DNA of 64,000 bases from Labedaea rhizosphaerae (GCF_004362825.1 NZ_SNXZ01000001.1:1426001-1490000), one strand, 5' to 3'; positions 18,507 through 27,495 are shown, numbered from the stretch's first letter. Translations and numbers: made by a program. Notes: generated by a model from the sequence alone, not told the origin.

Positions 18507-19319
18507 TTGACGCAGTCATTGTTCGGAACCGAACTCGAGGAGTCCGACGGGGAGCCGATCTCCCTGTCGGCCCTCGAGTTCGACGTTCTCTGGGAGCACC
18601 TGGGCCTCGGTGAGCAGCCGCTGATCCTGCTCGTGCCCTCGCCGGGAAAGACCGACGAGGAGCGGGCGGAGTTCGTCCGGCAGGCGTGGTCGGGCATGTA
18701 CGGCCGCGGCCTGGGCGGGCCGAACAGCGTCCACCCGGAGCTGGAGCGCCTGGTCCGCCTGCTGGAGCGGCCCGACCGCGAGGTCGACGCCCGCGTGGTC
18801 GGCGGCCGGGCGATGATCGCGGTCGTCGCGGGCGAGGCCGTCCTGGCCACGTACGCGGGGAACACGATCACCTTGCGGTCGACCTCGGCGGCTTCGCTGG
18901 CCGGCACCATCACCGGATTGCTGCCACCGGCACCGGCCGGACCCGGCCGCTCGGTGAGCCTGCCCACCGCGGACTTCGAGGCGGCGGCCAAGGAAGGTGG
19001 CGCCGACAAGCCGGCCTTCGAGCGGGCCCTGCACGCCCGCGGCGTCCGCGGCGACGACGTGGCGACCCTGCTCGAGATGATCAAGGACGTCACCGCCACC
19101 GGGAACTTCGGCTTCGCCATGCGCGATCACCTCGGCCGGCGCCGGCGCGCGGAACGGGTGGTGGCCTACTTCGACACCGAGGACGGCCGCTACGCCAACG
19201 TGCGCAAGCACGGCGTGGACGGCTCGCTCTGGACGACGTTGTCCCCGGCGGACACCCGCAGGCTGACCGGTCACGTCCAGTCAATGATCGACGAGCTGGT
19301 GGCTCAGGTCGAGGGCTAG
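18507..19319 (+). CDS. EspG-family ESX secretion-associated chaperone, cassette 1
   Basis: 270 aa from a TTG start 7 bases after the previous stop. The sequence (LSALEFDVLWEHLGLGEQP at the start, RRAERVVAYFDTEDGRY and SPADTRRLTGHVQSMIDEL at the end) has the layout of EspG proteins, cytosolic chaperones that bind PE-PPE-type substrates before ESX export. It sits directly behind its presumed client. A second, diverged EspG is at 49340-50116. Confidence 0.87.
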   Translation: MTQSLFGTELEESDGEPISLSALEFDVLWEHLGLGEQPLILLVPSPGKTDEERAEFVRQAWSGMYGRGLGGPNSVHPELERLVRLLERPDREVDARVVGGRAMIAVVAGEAVLATYAGNTITLRSTSAASLAGTITGLLPPAPAGPGRSVSLPTADFEAAAKEGGADKPAFERALHARGVRGDDVATLLEMIKDVTATGNFGFAMRDHLGRRRRAERVVAYFDTEDGRYANVRKHGVDGSLWTTLSPADTRRLTGHVQSMIDELVAQVEG

Positions 19320-19324
19320 TTCCG

Positions 19325-19702
19325 TTGGCAGGCAAGCGAAAAGTGGATCCGCACGCCATGCGTGCGGCGGTGGCCGCCGTCCTGCCGTGGCTCGACGGCG
19401 GCGACCAGCCGGCCCGTCCGGTGCTGGCGGAGGCCGTGCGCTCGACGTTGCGCACCCTCGAGCAAACGGCACCGGGTCACACGGTCGAAGTGCGCGTCCC
19501 GCCGTTCGCCGCCATCCAGTGCATCGAAGGCCTGCGGCACACGCGGGGAACCCCGCCCAACGTGATCGAGACCGACCCGAAGACCTGGCTGGAACTGGCC
19601 ACCGGCCGCCTGTCCTTCACCGACGCCGTGGCCGACGGCAGGCTCTCGGCTTCCGGCACCAGAGCGGACCTGACGACTCTCCTGCCTCTCGTACGGTTCT
19701 GA
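19325..19702 (+). CDS. Sterol carrier (SCP2-like) family protein
   Basis: 125 aa from TTG (LAGKRKVDP), the only start that preserves the KVDPHAMRAA beginning seen in remembered homologues; GAGGG lies 9 bases before it. The body, VRVPPFAAIQCIEG ... TDPKTWLELATGRLSF ... GTRADLTTLLPL, is typical of the small SCP2-type lipid-binding proteins that many actinomycetes encode just upstream of purF. Its ligand is unknown. Confidence 0.8.
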   Translation: MAGKRKVDPHAMRAAVAAVLPWLDGGDQPARPVLAEAVRSTLRTLEQTAPGHTVEVRVPPFAAIQCIEGLRHTRGTPPNVIETDPKTWLELATGRLSFTDAVADGRLSASGTRADLTTLLPLVRF

Positions 19703-19709
19703 GGGCGGT

Positions 19710-19818
19710 GTTTTCCACAGGCGGGTAGTTGTCCACAGATTCGCTCCACGCGCTCCACACCCCGTCTGACCTCGATAGACTGGCATCAGGGGTGCCCCCC
19801 GGGAAGGGGTGGGGGCTG
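19710..19818 (+). repeat. Dispersed intergenic element with paired DnaA-box-like 9-mers, copy A
   Basis: Contains TTTTCCACA (19711-19719) and TTGTCCACA (19729-19737), starts 18 bp apart, then CGATAGACTGG (19773-19783) and a G-rich block GGGGTGGGGGCTG to 19818. Copy B, in the opposite orientation, is at 34975-35080 with identical 9-mers and spacing. TTGTCCACA is the high-GC actinobacterial DnaA-box consensus. TAGACT could be a -10 element. It lies between two convergent genes, so a role in expressing either is unlikely. Confidence 0.7.
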
Positions 19819-19845
19819 CCTTCGCGCGCGCGAGGCTGCGGCCGC

Positions 19846-19890
19846 GATCGAGGCTGCGGCGATCGAAGCTGCGGCGATCGAAGCTGCGGT
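19846..19890 (+). repeat. 15-bp tandem repeat, three units
   Basis: Three head-to-tail copies of GATCGAAGCTGCGGC (first unit with one change, last with one change) directly abut the stop codon of the DUF1023 hydrolase gene. It is noncoding in the predicted genes and of slippage type. Confidence 0.8.
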
Positions 19891-21854
19891 CAGAAGAGGC
19901 GGCCGACGGTGTTGTCCCAGGCGCTCTTCCCCGCGTGCACCAGCTGGTGCCCGGCCTCGCCCGCGTCGCCGACCGCGCCGACGACCAGGTCACCGGCGTC
20001 GTTGAGCACCGCGGTACCGGTGTGCTGGAGGTCCTGCAGCGCGCCGTCCCAGTCGCCGTGCACGAGGTCGCCGCCGGTGTCCCACAGCCCGGTGACCGTT
20101 TCCGAGCCGATGTCGATGGTCTCCTTGCCGACGTTCCCGAGGTCGTCGATGACCGGGCCGACGATCGGCAGGTCCGAGCCCGGCAGGTGCGGCGGCAACG
20201 GGCTGTCCAGCGGGTTCTGCCCGGACACCGCGTCGTAGTGCCCGGTCGCGATGTTGCCCAGGTTGCGCAACGACTCCGAGCCGGGGTCGTAGTAGTTGGA
20301 GTGCGCGCCGAGCAGGTTGGTGTCGTCCTTGGTGCCGAACACGTTGGCGCCGAACGACGAGTCGTACGGCCCGGTCGACGACCCGTCCTTGGTGAACCAG
20401 TCCCCGCTGGTCAGCTCGACGATCGGGTCGTGCTCGGCCGCGCCCGCCCACACGTGGTCGTGGCCCATCGGGAACTGGTCGGCGTTGGACGCGCCGACCC
20501 CGGGCGAGCCGACGAAGGCGATGTCGTCGGCCTTCAGGCCGTCCAGCGCCGCGTAGCCGACCGTCGTGCTGCCGTAGGAGTGCCCGATCACGGTCAGGTG
20601 CTGGGGACCCTGCGCGGCCGCGCGGTAACCGTCCACGTCGGCGGCCAGCAGCTGCCCGCCCTCGGCGGCGTTGTGCGAGGTGGCCACCGACAGGTCCCAC
20701 GTGGGCGCGTCGTACCCGAGCCAGGCGATCGTGGAGTTCCGGCTGCCGGGCGCGGCTTCGCCCATCTGCGACCACAGGTCGGCCGCCGAGCCGTTCGGGA
20801 AGCCGCTGGCCAGCGTGGTCGCGGTGCCGGGCACGACGACGGCGAGGTTGTCGGCCGTGTCCGGGTTGCCGAACGCGATGGCCAGCGTGCCTTCCTTGCG
20901 GCCCGGGCCATCCGGGTCGTAGGAGAGCACGTAGGTGTCGTCGATGCCGTGCTGTTGGGCCAGCTTCTCCGCGTCGAGGATGCGCTGGGCGGCGGCGTTG
21001 GCGTTGGCCAGCCGTCGGTCCACAGTGGACCGCTGGTCCAGCAACGAGTTCAGCGCCGGGTCGTTGGACTCCCGCAACTTCTCGGTGTCGGCCGGGTCGA
21101 GGCCGAGCTCACGCGCCCGCGCCGCGATCTGGTCGTCGAGCTGCACCCGCTGCCCGCCGTAGCGGGCCTGGTCCACCTGCACGCGGCGGGTGTTGGCCGC
21201 GTCGAGCACGTCCGCGGGCAGCCCGCGCAACCGCCCCAGCTCGTCGAACCGGGCCGCCAGCAACTGGTCCCGCTCGGTCTCCGACAGCCCGGCCCACCAC
21301 TGCGCGACCTGCTTCGGGTCGGTGCTCGGCGGCGGCACCGCCAATGTCCCGGTGGTGGCGGTACTGGCCCAGTTCGGCTGGGTACCGGCCTCGGCGTTGA
21401 ACGCGGGCTCGATCTCGTCGAGCTTGCTCGCGTGCGCCTGCAACGTCTGGCCCCAGCTGTCCCGCAGCCCGCTCAGCACGCCGTTGACCTGCCGGGCCAA
21501 CGCGGTCTCGTCGGTCCCGGCGACGCGGGACCGCCACACCCCGATGGCCTCGTCGGCGGCCGTGCGCACCTGCCCGTACCGATCGGCGAGCGAGTCGAGG
21601 ATCTGCGCCGCCCAGCCGATCCGGGTCTGCGCGGTCTGGCTGGCCCGCCCGCCGATGGCGATGCTGTTCACCGCGCTGTCGGCCGCGGTGCCGTGCCAGC
21701 CGCCCTGCGCGGTGGTCCGGCCCGAGTCGAGCGCGTCGATGGCCTCGGTGAGCGAACTCTGGGCCGACGCGAGCGGCCGGGCCGCCTCGCGGATGCGGGC
21801 GACATCACCGCTCGCGAGCTGGCGGTAGGTGACCTCGGGGTCCGGCTCGCCCAT
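19890..21854 (-). CDS. WxG-headed DUF1023 alpha/beta hydrolase
   Basis: 654 aa from ATG (a GTG one codon upstream is equally possible). The N-terminal ~150 residues are helical and contain GGWHGTAADSA, the WxG motif seen in the ESX proteins of this window. The C-terminal half is an alpha/beta hydrolase of the DUF1023 type with nucleophile elbow VIGHSYGSTT, followed by VGSPGVG and candidate Asp/His residues (IVELTSGD, AHSNYY). It is likely a type VII-secreted or cell-surface esterase/lipase. It is preceded in an overlapping unit by a small YxxxD protein, its probable secretion partner. Confidence 0.87.
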   Translation of the reverse strand: MGEPDPEVTYRQLASGDVARIREAARPLASAQSSLTEAIDALDSGRTTAQGGWHGTAADSAVNSIAIGGRASQTAQTRIGWAAQILDSLADRYGQVRTAADEAIGVWRSRVAGTDETALARQVNGVLSGLRDSWGQTLQAHASKLDEIEPAFNAEAGTQPNWASTATTGTLAVPPPSTDPKQVAQWWAGLSETERDQLLAARFDELGRLRGLPADVLDAANTRRVQVDQARYGGQRVQLDDQIAARARELGLDPADTEKLRESNDPALNSLLDQRSTVDRRLANANAAAQRILDAEKLAQQHGIDDTYVLSYDPDGPGRKEGTLAIAFGNPDTADNLAVVVPGTATTLASGFPNGSAADLWSQMGEAAPGSRNSTIAWLGYDAPTWDLSVATSHNAAEGGQLLAADVDGYRAAAQGPQHLTVIGHSYGSTTVGYAALDGLKADDIAFVGSPGVGASNADQFPMGHDHVWAGAAEHDPIVELTSGDWFTKDGSSTGPYDSSFGANVFGTKDDTNLLGAHSNYYDPGSESLRNLGNIATGHYDAVSGQNPLDSPLPPHLPGSDLPIVGPVIDDLGNVGKETIDIGSETVTGLWDTGGDLVHGDWDGALQDLQHTGTAVLNDAGDLVVGAVGDAGEAGHQLVHAGKSAWDNTVGRLF

Positions 21855-22174
21855 CACTCACCACCCGCCGCGCGGTCGAGGTCGTTGGCCGCCTGCTCGT
21901 CTTGGCGTTCGTAGTCGTTGGCGCCGGCCATCATCGCGTCGCCGGTGGCGTTGACCCAGACCGAGCCGTGCCGCAGGTCGGCGCCGTGCCGGTCGACGAA
22001 GGAGCTCAAGGCGCCCGCGAACCGGCCGGCCTCGGGCAACTGGCCGAAGGCATCCGCGCCGACGCCAGTCAGCCCGAACAACGCGGCGGCGTCGCCGATG
22101 GCGTCCGAGCCGGCGTAGACCTTCTTGCCCGCGCTGCGGACCGCGTCCAGATCGACCTGGTATCCGTCACCCAC
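21854..22174 (-). CDS. Small type VII secretion target, partner of the DUF1023 hydrolase
   Basis: 106 aa from GTG with GGGAG upstream (a longer open frame exists but has no ribosome site). It is predicted helical and starts GDGYQVDLDAVRSAGKKV. The C-terminus holds YERQDEQA, matching the YxxxD/E export signal. Its stop codon overlaps the start of the hydrolase gene (TGATG), so the two are co-translated. Size and position suit an Esx/EspC-like partner. Confidence 0.77.
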   Translation of the reverse strand: MGDGYQVDLDAVRSAGKKVYAGSDAIGDAAALFGLTGVGADAFGQLPEAGRFAGALSSFVDRHGADLRHGSVWVNATGDAMMAGANDYERQDEQAANDLDRAAGGE

Positions 22175-22280
22175 GGCGTCTCCCGCCTGTGATCGCCGAC
22201 ACACCTCGCGACGCTGAGACGTTCGGAACCGACCGTCCAGTTCCCCTTCCGGTGAAGAATTCTTCAGGCAGGATGTGTCC

Positions 22281-22997
22281 GTGACCACCGCCATGTGGAC
22301 GATCAAGGGCTGGTCAGCGGTCCGGACCGAGCAGGCGGCCATGCTGCGCACCGCCCTTGACCAGCCAAGTCTGGCCATCGAGGTGCCCTCGTGCCCCGGT
22401 TGGCGCCTGGCCGACCTGGCCCAGCACGTCGGCCGGTTCGCCGAGACGGTCACCGGCTACCTGCGCACCGGCAGCCGCCTCCCGCTGCCGCCCGTGCCGC
22501 TGCCGAGCGGCGACCCGCTGGCGTACTTCGACGAGCGGATGGCGGCCCTCGCCGACGCCTGCGACGCGACCCCGGCCAACAACCCGGTGTGGACGCTCTC
22601 GCCCGCCGCACCCGACCTGGCCTGGGTGTGGCACCGCCGGGTCGCGCACGAGCTGAACCTGCGCCGCTGGGACGCCCAGGCCGCACTGCACTCGTTGGTG
22701 CCGACCGAGCAGGACCAGGCGGTCGACGCGCTGGACGAGCTGCTCGGCACCCTGCTCGCCGCCCGCTTCGACGCGAGCCCGCCCGAGGTCGGCGGCACCG
22801 TGCTCATCGCCTGCGAGGACGGCCCGCACTGGCGGGTGACACTCACCCCCGGCCGGCTACCCGACGTGGAGTTGGCCGCGCCCGGTGAGGCGGCCGACGC
22901 GACGCTGAGCGGCCGCCCGAGCAGCCTGCTCTACCAGCTCTGGGGCCGGTTGCCGCTGCCGGACGACCCGTTGCTGCGAACTTTGCGGATGCCATGA
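22281..22997 (+). CDS. Maleylpyruvate-isomerase-family mycothiol-dependent enzyme
   Basis: 238 aa; GTG chosen because AGGCAGGA is well spaced, and an in-frame GTG six bases earlier is possible. The N-terminal DinB-like helical bundle has VPSCPGWRLADLAQHVG (metal/mycothiol region) and WHRRVAHELNLRRWDAQ, the second conserved His block. The C-terminal part is SCP2-like (WRVTLTPGR). Such enzymes use mycothiol, consistent with mshD in this window. The substrate is unknown; it may modify or detoxify electrophiles. Confidence 0.88.
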   Translation: MTTAMWTIKGWSAVRTEQAAMLRTALDQPSLAIEVPSCPGWRLADLAQHVGRFAETVTGYLRTGSRLPLPPVPLPSGDPLAYFDERMAALADACDATPANNPVWTLSPAAPDLAWVWHRRVAHELNLRRWDAQAALHSLVPTEQDQAVDALDELLGTLLAARFDASPPEVGGTVLIACEDGPHWRVTLTPGRLPDVELAAPGEAADATLSGRPSSLLYQLWGRLPLPDDPLLRTLRMP

Positions 22998-23013
22998 TAC
23001 GAATCCAAATACT

Positions 23014-23373
23014 ATGATTTCGTACAATACGAAGTCGGTGGTTCTCGTCGCGTGCCTGGTCCTGACCGGGTTTCTCGGGTTCGCCGGGTGCAAGGCCGCG
23101 ACGCACCAGACCTACGACGCCACGCTCACCTACAAGGTCGTCCCGGACGACTCGTCGCGCTACCGGACGACGCACTTCCTGCTGCACCGCGTACCCGGCC
23201 ACGAGCCGACCCCGATCAAGCCCGCCGATGTCGAGTTCCTGCCCCGTGACCAGGCGCCACCCGGCACGGCGGAGGGAGTGCTGCTCCGCTGCCAGGTCCA
23301 CCAGGAACGCGACACGATGAACGTGGCCGCGGCCGACGCGTCGGAGACCTTCGGACCGTGCGCCAAGGTGTGA
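23014..23373 (+). CDS. Small putative lipoprotein of unknown function
   Basis: 119 aa. The N-terminus MISYNTKSVVLVACLVLTGFLGFAGCK is a signal peptide with a plausible lipobox (FAGC, Cys about 26). The remaining ~90 residues contain two Cys (LLRCQV, FGPCAKV) that may pair. No clear ribosome site precedes the ATG, and the 25 bases upstream are unusually AT-rich for this region. Family not recognised. Confidence 0.6.
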   Translation: MISYNTKSVVLVACLVLTGFLGFAGCKAATHQTYDATLTYKVVPDDSSRYRTTHFLLHRVPGHEPTPIKPADVEFLPRDQAPPGTAEGVLLRCQVHQERDTMNVAAADASETFGPCAKV

Positions 23374-23463
23374 CGTGAGACGTGCCACGCTCGGGTGACG
23401 GCCGCGCGGCCAACCGGCACCTACACTGGGGTGAGGCCGCTACCCGACCCACAGGAGTGTCAC

Positions 23464-24954
23464 GTGGTCACGGACGAACCCCGTGAAGAGTGTGGAGTCT
23501 TCGGGGTTTGGGCCCCGGGTGAAGACGTCGCCAAGCTGACTTATTACGGCCTCTACGCGTTGCAGCACCGCGGTCAGGAGGCCGCCGGCATGTCCGTCGG
23601 CGACGGCGGGCACGTGGTCGTGTTCAAGGACCTCGGGCTGGTCAGCCAGGTCTTCGACGAGCAGGTACTGACGTCGCTGCGCGGGCACGTGGCCGTGGGC
23701 CACTGCCGCTACTCGACGACCGGCTCCACGACCTGGGAGAACGCCCAGCCGACCTTCCGCAACACCGCCGCAGGTACCGGGATTTCCTTGGGGCACAACG
23801 GAAACCTCGTCAACACGGCCGAGCTGCTGGAGCGCGCCCGGGAGACCGGCGCCGACCTCGGCAGCGGCGCGACCACCGACTCCGACCTGATCTGCGGGTT
23901 GCTCGCGGCGGCGTCCGCCGACACCGGCATCGAGCAGGCGGCGCTGCGGCTGCTGCCCACCGTCAAGGGCGCGTTCTGCCTGGTCTTCTCCGACGAGTCG
24001 ACCCTGTACGCGGCCCGTGACCCGCACGGCGTGCGGCCGCTGGTGCTCGGCCGGCTCGAGCGCGGCTGGGTGGTCGCCAGCGAGACCGCAGCGCTGGACA
24101 TCATCGGTGCGTCGTTCGTGCGGGAGATCGAGCCGGGCGAGCTGCTGGCCATCGACGAGGACGGCATGCGCTCGACCCGCTTCGCCAACCCCGAGCCCAA
24201 GGGTTGCATCTTCGAGTACGTCTACCTGGCCCGCCCGGACACCACGATCGCCGGCCGGTCCGTGCACGCCACCCGCGTCGACATCGGCAAGCGGCTGGCC
24301 AAGGAGCACCCGGCCGAGGCCGACCTGGTGATCCCGGTGCCGGAGTCCGGCACGCCCGCGGCCATCGGCTACGCGCAGGAATCGGGCATCCCCTACGGCT
24401 CCGGCCTGGTCAAGAACGCCTACGTCGGGCGCACGTTCATCCAGCCGTCGCAGACCATCCGCCAGCTCGGCATCCGGCTCAAGCTGAACCCGTTGCGCGA
24501 CGTGATCCGCGGCAAGCGGCTGGTCGTCGTCGACGACTCGATCGTGCGCGGCAACACCCAGCGCGCGCTGGTGCGCATGCTGCGTGAGTCCGGCGCGCTC
24601 GAGGTGCACGTGCGGATCGCCTCGCCGCCGGTGCGCTGGCCGTGCTTCTACGGCATCGACTTCGCCTCCCGCGCCGAACTGGTCGCCAACGGCCTGGACA
24701 CCGACGGCATCCGCCGCTCGATCGGCGCGGACTCGCTCGGCTACGTCTCGCTGGAAGGCCTGGTCGCGGCCAGCGAGCAGCCCCGCACCCGGCTCTGCAC
24801 CGCGTGCTTCGACGGTGACTACCCGATCCCGCTGCCGGACGAGGCGCGGATCGGCAAGCACTTGCTCGAGGGGATCGAGAAGGGGGTCGGCGGGCCCGCG
24901 ACACCGGTTCTGCCGTCCGGGTACGGTGCCGAGGACGCGTTGCGCCGGCCGTAG
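23464..24954 (+). CDS. purF: Amidophosphoribosyltransferase
   Basis: 496 aa from GTG preceded by CAGGAG. A nine-residue propeptide (ending REE) precedes the catalytic Cys10 in ECGVFG, which becomes the N-terminal nucleophile after processing. Glutaminase and phosphoribosyltransferase domains are both complete; the PRPP loop is VVVDDSIVRGNT. Late Cys residues (CFYGID, CTACFDGDYP) fit Fe-S-type PurF. It catalyses the first committed step of purine synthesis and is followed by purM after 21 bases. The TACACT upstream (23421-23426) is a candidate -10. Confidence 0.97.
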   Translation: MVTDEPREECGVFGVWAPGEDVAKLTYYGLYALQHRGQEAAGMSVGDGGHVVVFKDLGLVSQVFDEQVLTSLRGHVAVGHCRYSTTGSTTWENAQPTFRNTAAGTGISLGHNGNLVNTAELLERARETGADLGSGATTDSDLICGLLAAASADTGIEQAALRLLPTVKGAFCLVFSDESTLYAARDPHGVRPLVLGRLERGWVVASETAALDIIGASFVREIEPGELLAIDEDGMRSTRFANPEPKGCIFEYVYLARPDTTIAGRSVHATRVDIGKRLAKEHPAEADLVIPVPESGTPAAIGYAQESGIPYGSGLVKNAYVGRTFIQPSQTIRQLGIRLKLNPLRDVIRGKRLVVVDDSIVRGNTQRALVRMLRESGALEVHVRIASPPVRWPCFYGIDFASRAELVANGLDTDGIRRSIGADSLGYVSLEGLVAASEQPRTRLCTACFDGDYPIPLPDEARIGKHLLEGIEKGVGGPATPVLPSGYGAEDALRRP

Positions 24955-24975
24955 CGCGCAGACCGGAACCTGATC

Positions 24976-26085
24976 ATGACCCGCGACGATCCCGACCGGA
25001 AAGACTCTGCTGTGACCGCCGACCCGAGTGCCAAGCCCAGCTATGCCGCGGCGGGGGTGGACATCGCCGCCGGTGAACAGGCCGTCGAGCTGATCAAGCC
25101 CTACGCGGCCGAGACCACAAGGCCGGAGGTGCTCGGCGGGATCGGCGGGTTCGCCGGGTTGTTCCAGCTCAAGCTGGACCGCTGGACCGAGCCGGTGCTC
25201 GCGAGCTCCACCGACGGCGTCGGCACCAAGATCGCCGTGGCCCAGGCCCTCGACAAGCACGACACGATCGGCATCGACCTGGTCGCGATGGTCGTCGACG
25301 ACCTGGTCGTGTGCGGGGCCGAGCCGCTGTTCATGCAGGACTACATCGCGGTCGGCAAGGTCGTCCCGGAGCGGATCGCGGCCATCGTCAAGGGCGTCGC
25401 CGAGGGCTGCAAGCAGGCCGGTTGCGCGCTGCTCGGCGGCGAGACGGCCGAGCACCCGGGCCTGATGGCCCGCGGCGACTACGACATCTCCGGCACCGGC
25501 ATCGGCGTGGTCGAGGCGAGCAAGGTGCTTGGGCCTGAACGCGTCCGCCCCGGTGACGTGGCCATCGCCATGGGCTCGACCGGCCTGCACTCGAACGGGT
25601 TCTCCTTGGCCCGGCACGTGCTGCTGGAGGTCGGCAAGCTGCCACTCGACGGGCACGTCGAGGAGTTCGGCCGCACGCTCGGTGAAGAGCTGCTGGAGCC
25701 GACCCGCATCTACGCGAAGGACTGCCTCGCGCTGGCCGCGGAGGCCGAGGTGCGCACGTTCGCCCACGTGACCGGCGGTGGCCTCGCCGACAACCTGGCC
25801 CGGGTGATCCCGCGCGGGCTGCGCGCCGTGCTGGACCGCGGGACGTGGACGCCGGCGCCGGTGTTCGCGATGCTCGCGCAGCGCGGGCGCGTGGACCGCG
25901 AGGAGATGGAGCGCACGTTCAACATGGGCGTCGGCATGGTCGCCGTCGTCGCGCCCGAGGACGTGGACCGCGCGCTGGCCGTGCTCACCGCCCGGCACGT
26001 GCCGTCGTGGGTGCTCGGCGACATCGGCCCCGCCGAGGCGGACGCCCCCCGCGCGACCCTGCGCGGCGATCACCCTCGTTTCTGA
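24976..26085 (+). CDS. purM: Phosphoribosylformylglycinamidine cyclo-ligase
   Basis: 369 aa from ATG; an internal GTG at 25012 would give a protein 12 residues shorter and has the better GGAAAG site. YAAAGVDIAAG, LASSTDGVGTK, GLMARGDYDISGTGIG and HVTGGGLADNLARV are PurM hallmarks. It converts FGAM to AIR, the step after PurSQL. It is co-transcribed with purF. Confidence 0.96.
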   Translation: MTRDDPDRKDSAVTADPSAKPSYAAAGVDIAAGEQAVELIKPYAAETTRPEVLGGIGGFAGLFQLKLDRWTEPVLASSTDGVGTKIAVAQALDKHDTIGIDLVAMVVDDLVVCGAEPLFMQDYIAVGKVVPERIAAIVKGVAEGCKQAGCALLGGETAEHPGLMARGDYDISGTGIGVVEASKVLGPERVRPGDVAIAMGSTGLHSNGFSLARHVLLEVGKLPLDGHVEEFGRTLGEELLEPTRIYAKDCLALAAEAEVRTFAHVTGGGLADNLARVIPRGLRAVLDRGTWTPAPVFAMLAQRGRVDREEMERTFNMGVGMVAVVAPEDVDRALAVLTARHVPSWVLGDIGPAEADAPRATLRGDHPRF

Positions 26086-26096
26086 GGGCAGCGTTG

Positions 26097-26129
26097 GATG
26101 GTCGCACTCCGCGCTCCGGCGTGATCGCC
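26097..26129 (+). repeat. Dispersed 33-bp intergenic repeat, copy 1
   Basis: ATGGTCGCACTCCGCGCTCC followed by GGCGTGATCGCC. Related copies are at 32011-32043 (minus orientation) and 32915-32947. This one starts 12 bases after the purM stop. Confidence 0.6.
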
Positions 26130-26193
26130 TCACGCGGGCAACCTATGCGCCGGTCATCCTCGTATAGGTCGGTGAGCCAGGGGAGGCGATTTC

Positions 26194-26712
26194 GTGCGCG
26201 ACCGGGACGCGGAGTTCGGGGAGTTCCTCGACAGCCGCGCCGCCGTGCTGCGCCGGACCGCCTACCTGCTCTGCGGTGACTGGCACCGCGCCGAGGACTT
26301 CGTGCAGACCGCGCTGGCCAAGCTGTACGTGGCGTGGCCGCGGCTGCGCAAGGACGCCAACATCGACGCCTACGCCCGCAAGGTGCTGACCCGGACCGTC
26401 ATCGACGAGTCCCGGCGCGCGTTCCGGAAACGGGAGTCGTCGGTGGCGCGCCTGCCGGAGGTGGCCACGCACGGCCCGGCCGTGGCCGAGGCGGTCGACG
26501 TCCGGCGCGCGCTCGCCGGCCTGCCGCCGGGCCAACGCGCCGTTGTGGTGCTGCGGTACTGGGACGACCTGTCGGTCGAGGAGACCGCGAAGGTGCTCGG
26601 CCGCAGCGTCGGCACGGTGAAGAGCCAGTCGGCCAAGGGCCTGGCCAGCCTGCGCCGGGCCCTCGGCGACGACCGGACCGACGTGGTGGAAGGGAGGCGA
26701 CGCGCGGGATGA
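26194..26712 (+). CDS. SigE-family (ECF-like) RNA polymerase sigma factor
   Basis: 172 aa from GTG with GGGGAGG upstream. Sigma region 2 is at ~8-75 (LLCGDWHRAEDFVQTALAKLY). Region 4 is at ~100-155 (LPPGQRAVVVLRYWDDLSVEETAKVLGRS, then GTVKSQSAKGL), the SigE-family form abundant in actinomycetes. The next gene starts inside its stop codon and encodes a small membrane protein, its probable anti-sigma factor. Confidence 0.92.
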   Translation: MRDRDAEFGEFLDSRAAVLRRTAYLLCGDWHRAEDFVQTALAKLYVAWPRLRKDANIDAYARKVLTRTVIDESRRAFRKRESSVARLPEVATHGPAVAEAVDVRRALAGLPPGQRAVVVLRYWDDLSVEETAKVLGRSVGTVKSQSAKGLASLRRALGDDRTDVVEGRRRAG

Positions 26713-27002
26713 CCGAGGACATCAAGCACTGGCTGGGTTCCGCCGTGGACGCGGAGCCGCCGTTGACCATCGACCGCGCTGCCGTCTTCGGCGAGGGCAA
26801 GCGCCTGGTCCGCCGCCGGCGCACCCTTGCCGCAGGCGGAGTGGCCGCGGGGGTCGTGGTGCTGGCGGCCGGAGTGGCGGCCCTGACCGGCCTGCTCCAC
26901 GACGGTTCGCCGGACTCGAACCTGCCCCCGGCGCAACCGCCGTCCATCACCAGCGACGTCGCCCCACCCGGCCCCCTGCTGCCCTTGCCGCCGTCGCGCT
27001 GA
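26709..27002 (+). CDS. Small membrane protein, putative anti-sigma factor
   Basis: 97 aa. The N-terminal ~40 residues are cytosolic and charged (EDIKHWLGSAVD), followed by RRRR and one membrane segment (~48-70, Ala/Val/Gly-rich), then a short Pro-rich outside tail ending PLPPSR. It overlaps the sigma gene by 4 bases (ATGA). No zinc-finger (HxxxCxxC) motif is present, so it would be a non-ZAS type. The role is inferred from position. Confidence 0.7.
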   Translation: MTEDIKHWLGSAVDAEPPLTIDRAAVFGEGKRLVRRRRTLAAGGVAAGVVVLAAGVAALTGLLHDGSPDSNLPPAQPPSITSDVAPPGPLLPLPPSR

Positions 27003-27066
27003 GACGAGTTGTCGGCTGCGGGTGCGTGCGTGGAATCCCGGTTGCGGGTTCGGGCATCCTTGTCTG

Positions 27067-27495
27067 GTGCCCGATGAGCTGCAGGTGACAACCGCGTTCC
27101 GCATCCCCGAGGGGGAGCTTGCGGAGCGGTTCTCACGCTCGTCCGGGCCTGGTGGGCAAGGCGTCAACACCGCGGACAGCCGGGTCGAGCTGTCCTTCGA
27201 CGTCGCCAACTCGCCCTCGGTCCCGGACCGGTTGCGTGATCGCCTGCTTGACCGGCTGGGCAACCGACTGGTCGACGGCGTGCTCACGATCGCCGCGAGC
27301 GAACACCGCGCTCAGCTGCAGAACCGCCATGCCGCGCGGCAACGCCTCATCGCCGTGCTGGCCGCGGCCGCCTCACCGCCTCCGCCGGCACGCCGTCCCA
27401 CCAAACCGAGCCGGGGCGCGAAGGAGCGCAGGCTGGCGGAGAAGCGGCGCCGCGGTGAGACGAAACGCAATCGGCGCGGTTCGTTCGACGACTGA
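27067..27495 (+). CDS. arfB: Alternative ribosome-rescue factor ArfB (peptidyl-tRNA hydrolase)
   Basis: 142 aa from GTG. The release-factor motif is present as SSGPGGQGVNTADSRVEL, with the catalytic GGQ. The basic tail (RGAKERRLAEKRRRGETKRNRRG) is the element that enters the empty mRNA channel of stalled ribosomes. It frees ribosomes from non-stop mRNA. It is monocistronic. Confidence 0.93.
   Translation: MPDELQVTTAFRIPEGELAERFSRSSGPGGQGVNTADSRVELSFDVANSPSVPDRLRDRLLDRLGNRLVDGVLTIAASEHRAQLQNRHAARQRLIAVLAAAASPPPPARRPTKPSRGAKERRLAEKRRRGETKRNRRGSFDD

Noticed and set aside
19710-19740. Chromosomal replication origin (two DnaA boxes)
   Set aside because: Only two boxes, no dnaA, dnaN or rnpA genes nearby, no AT-rich unwinding region, and a second copy exists at 35 kb.
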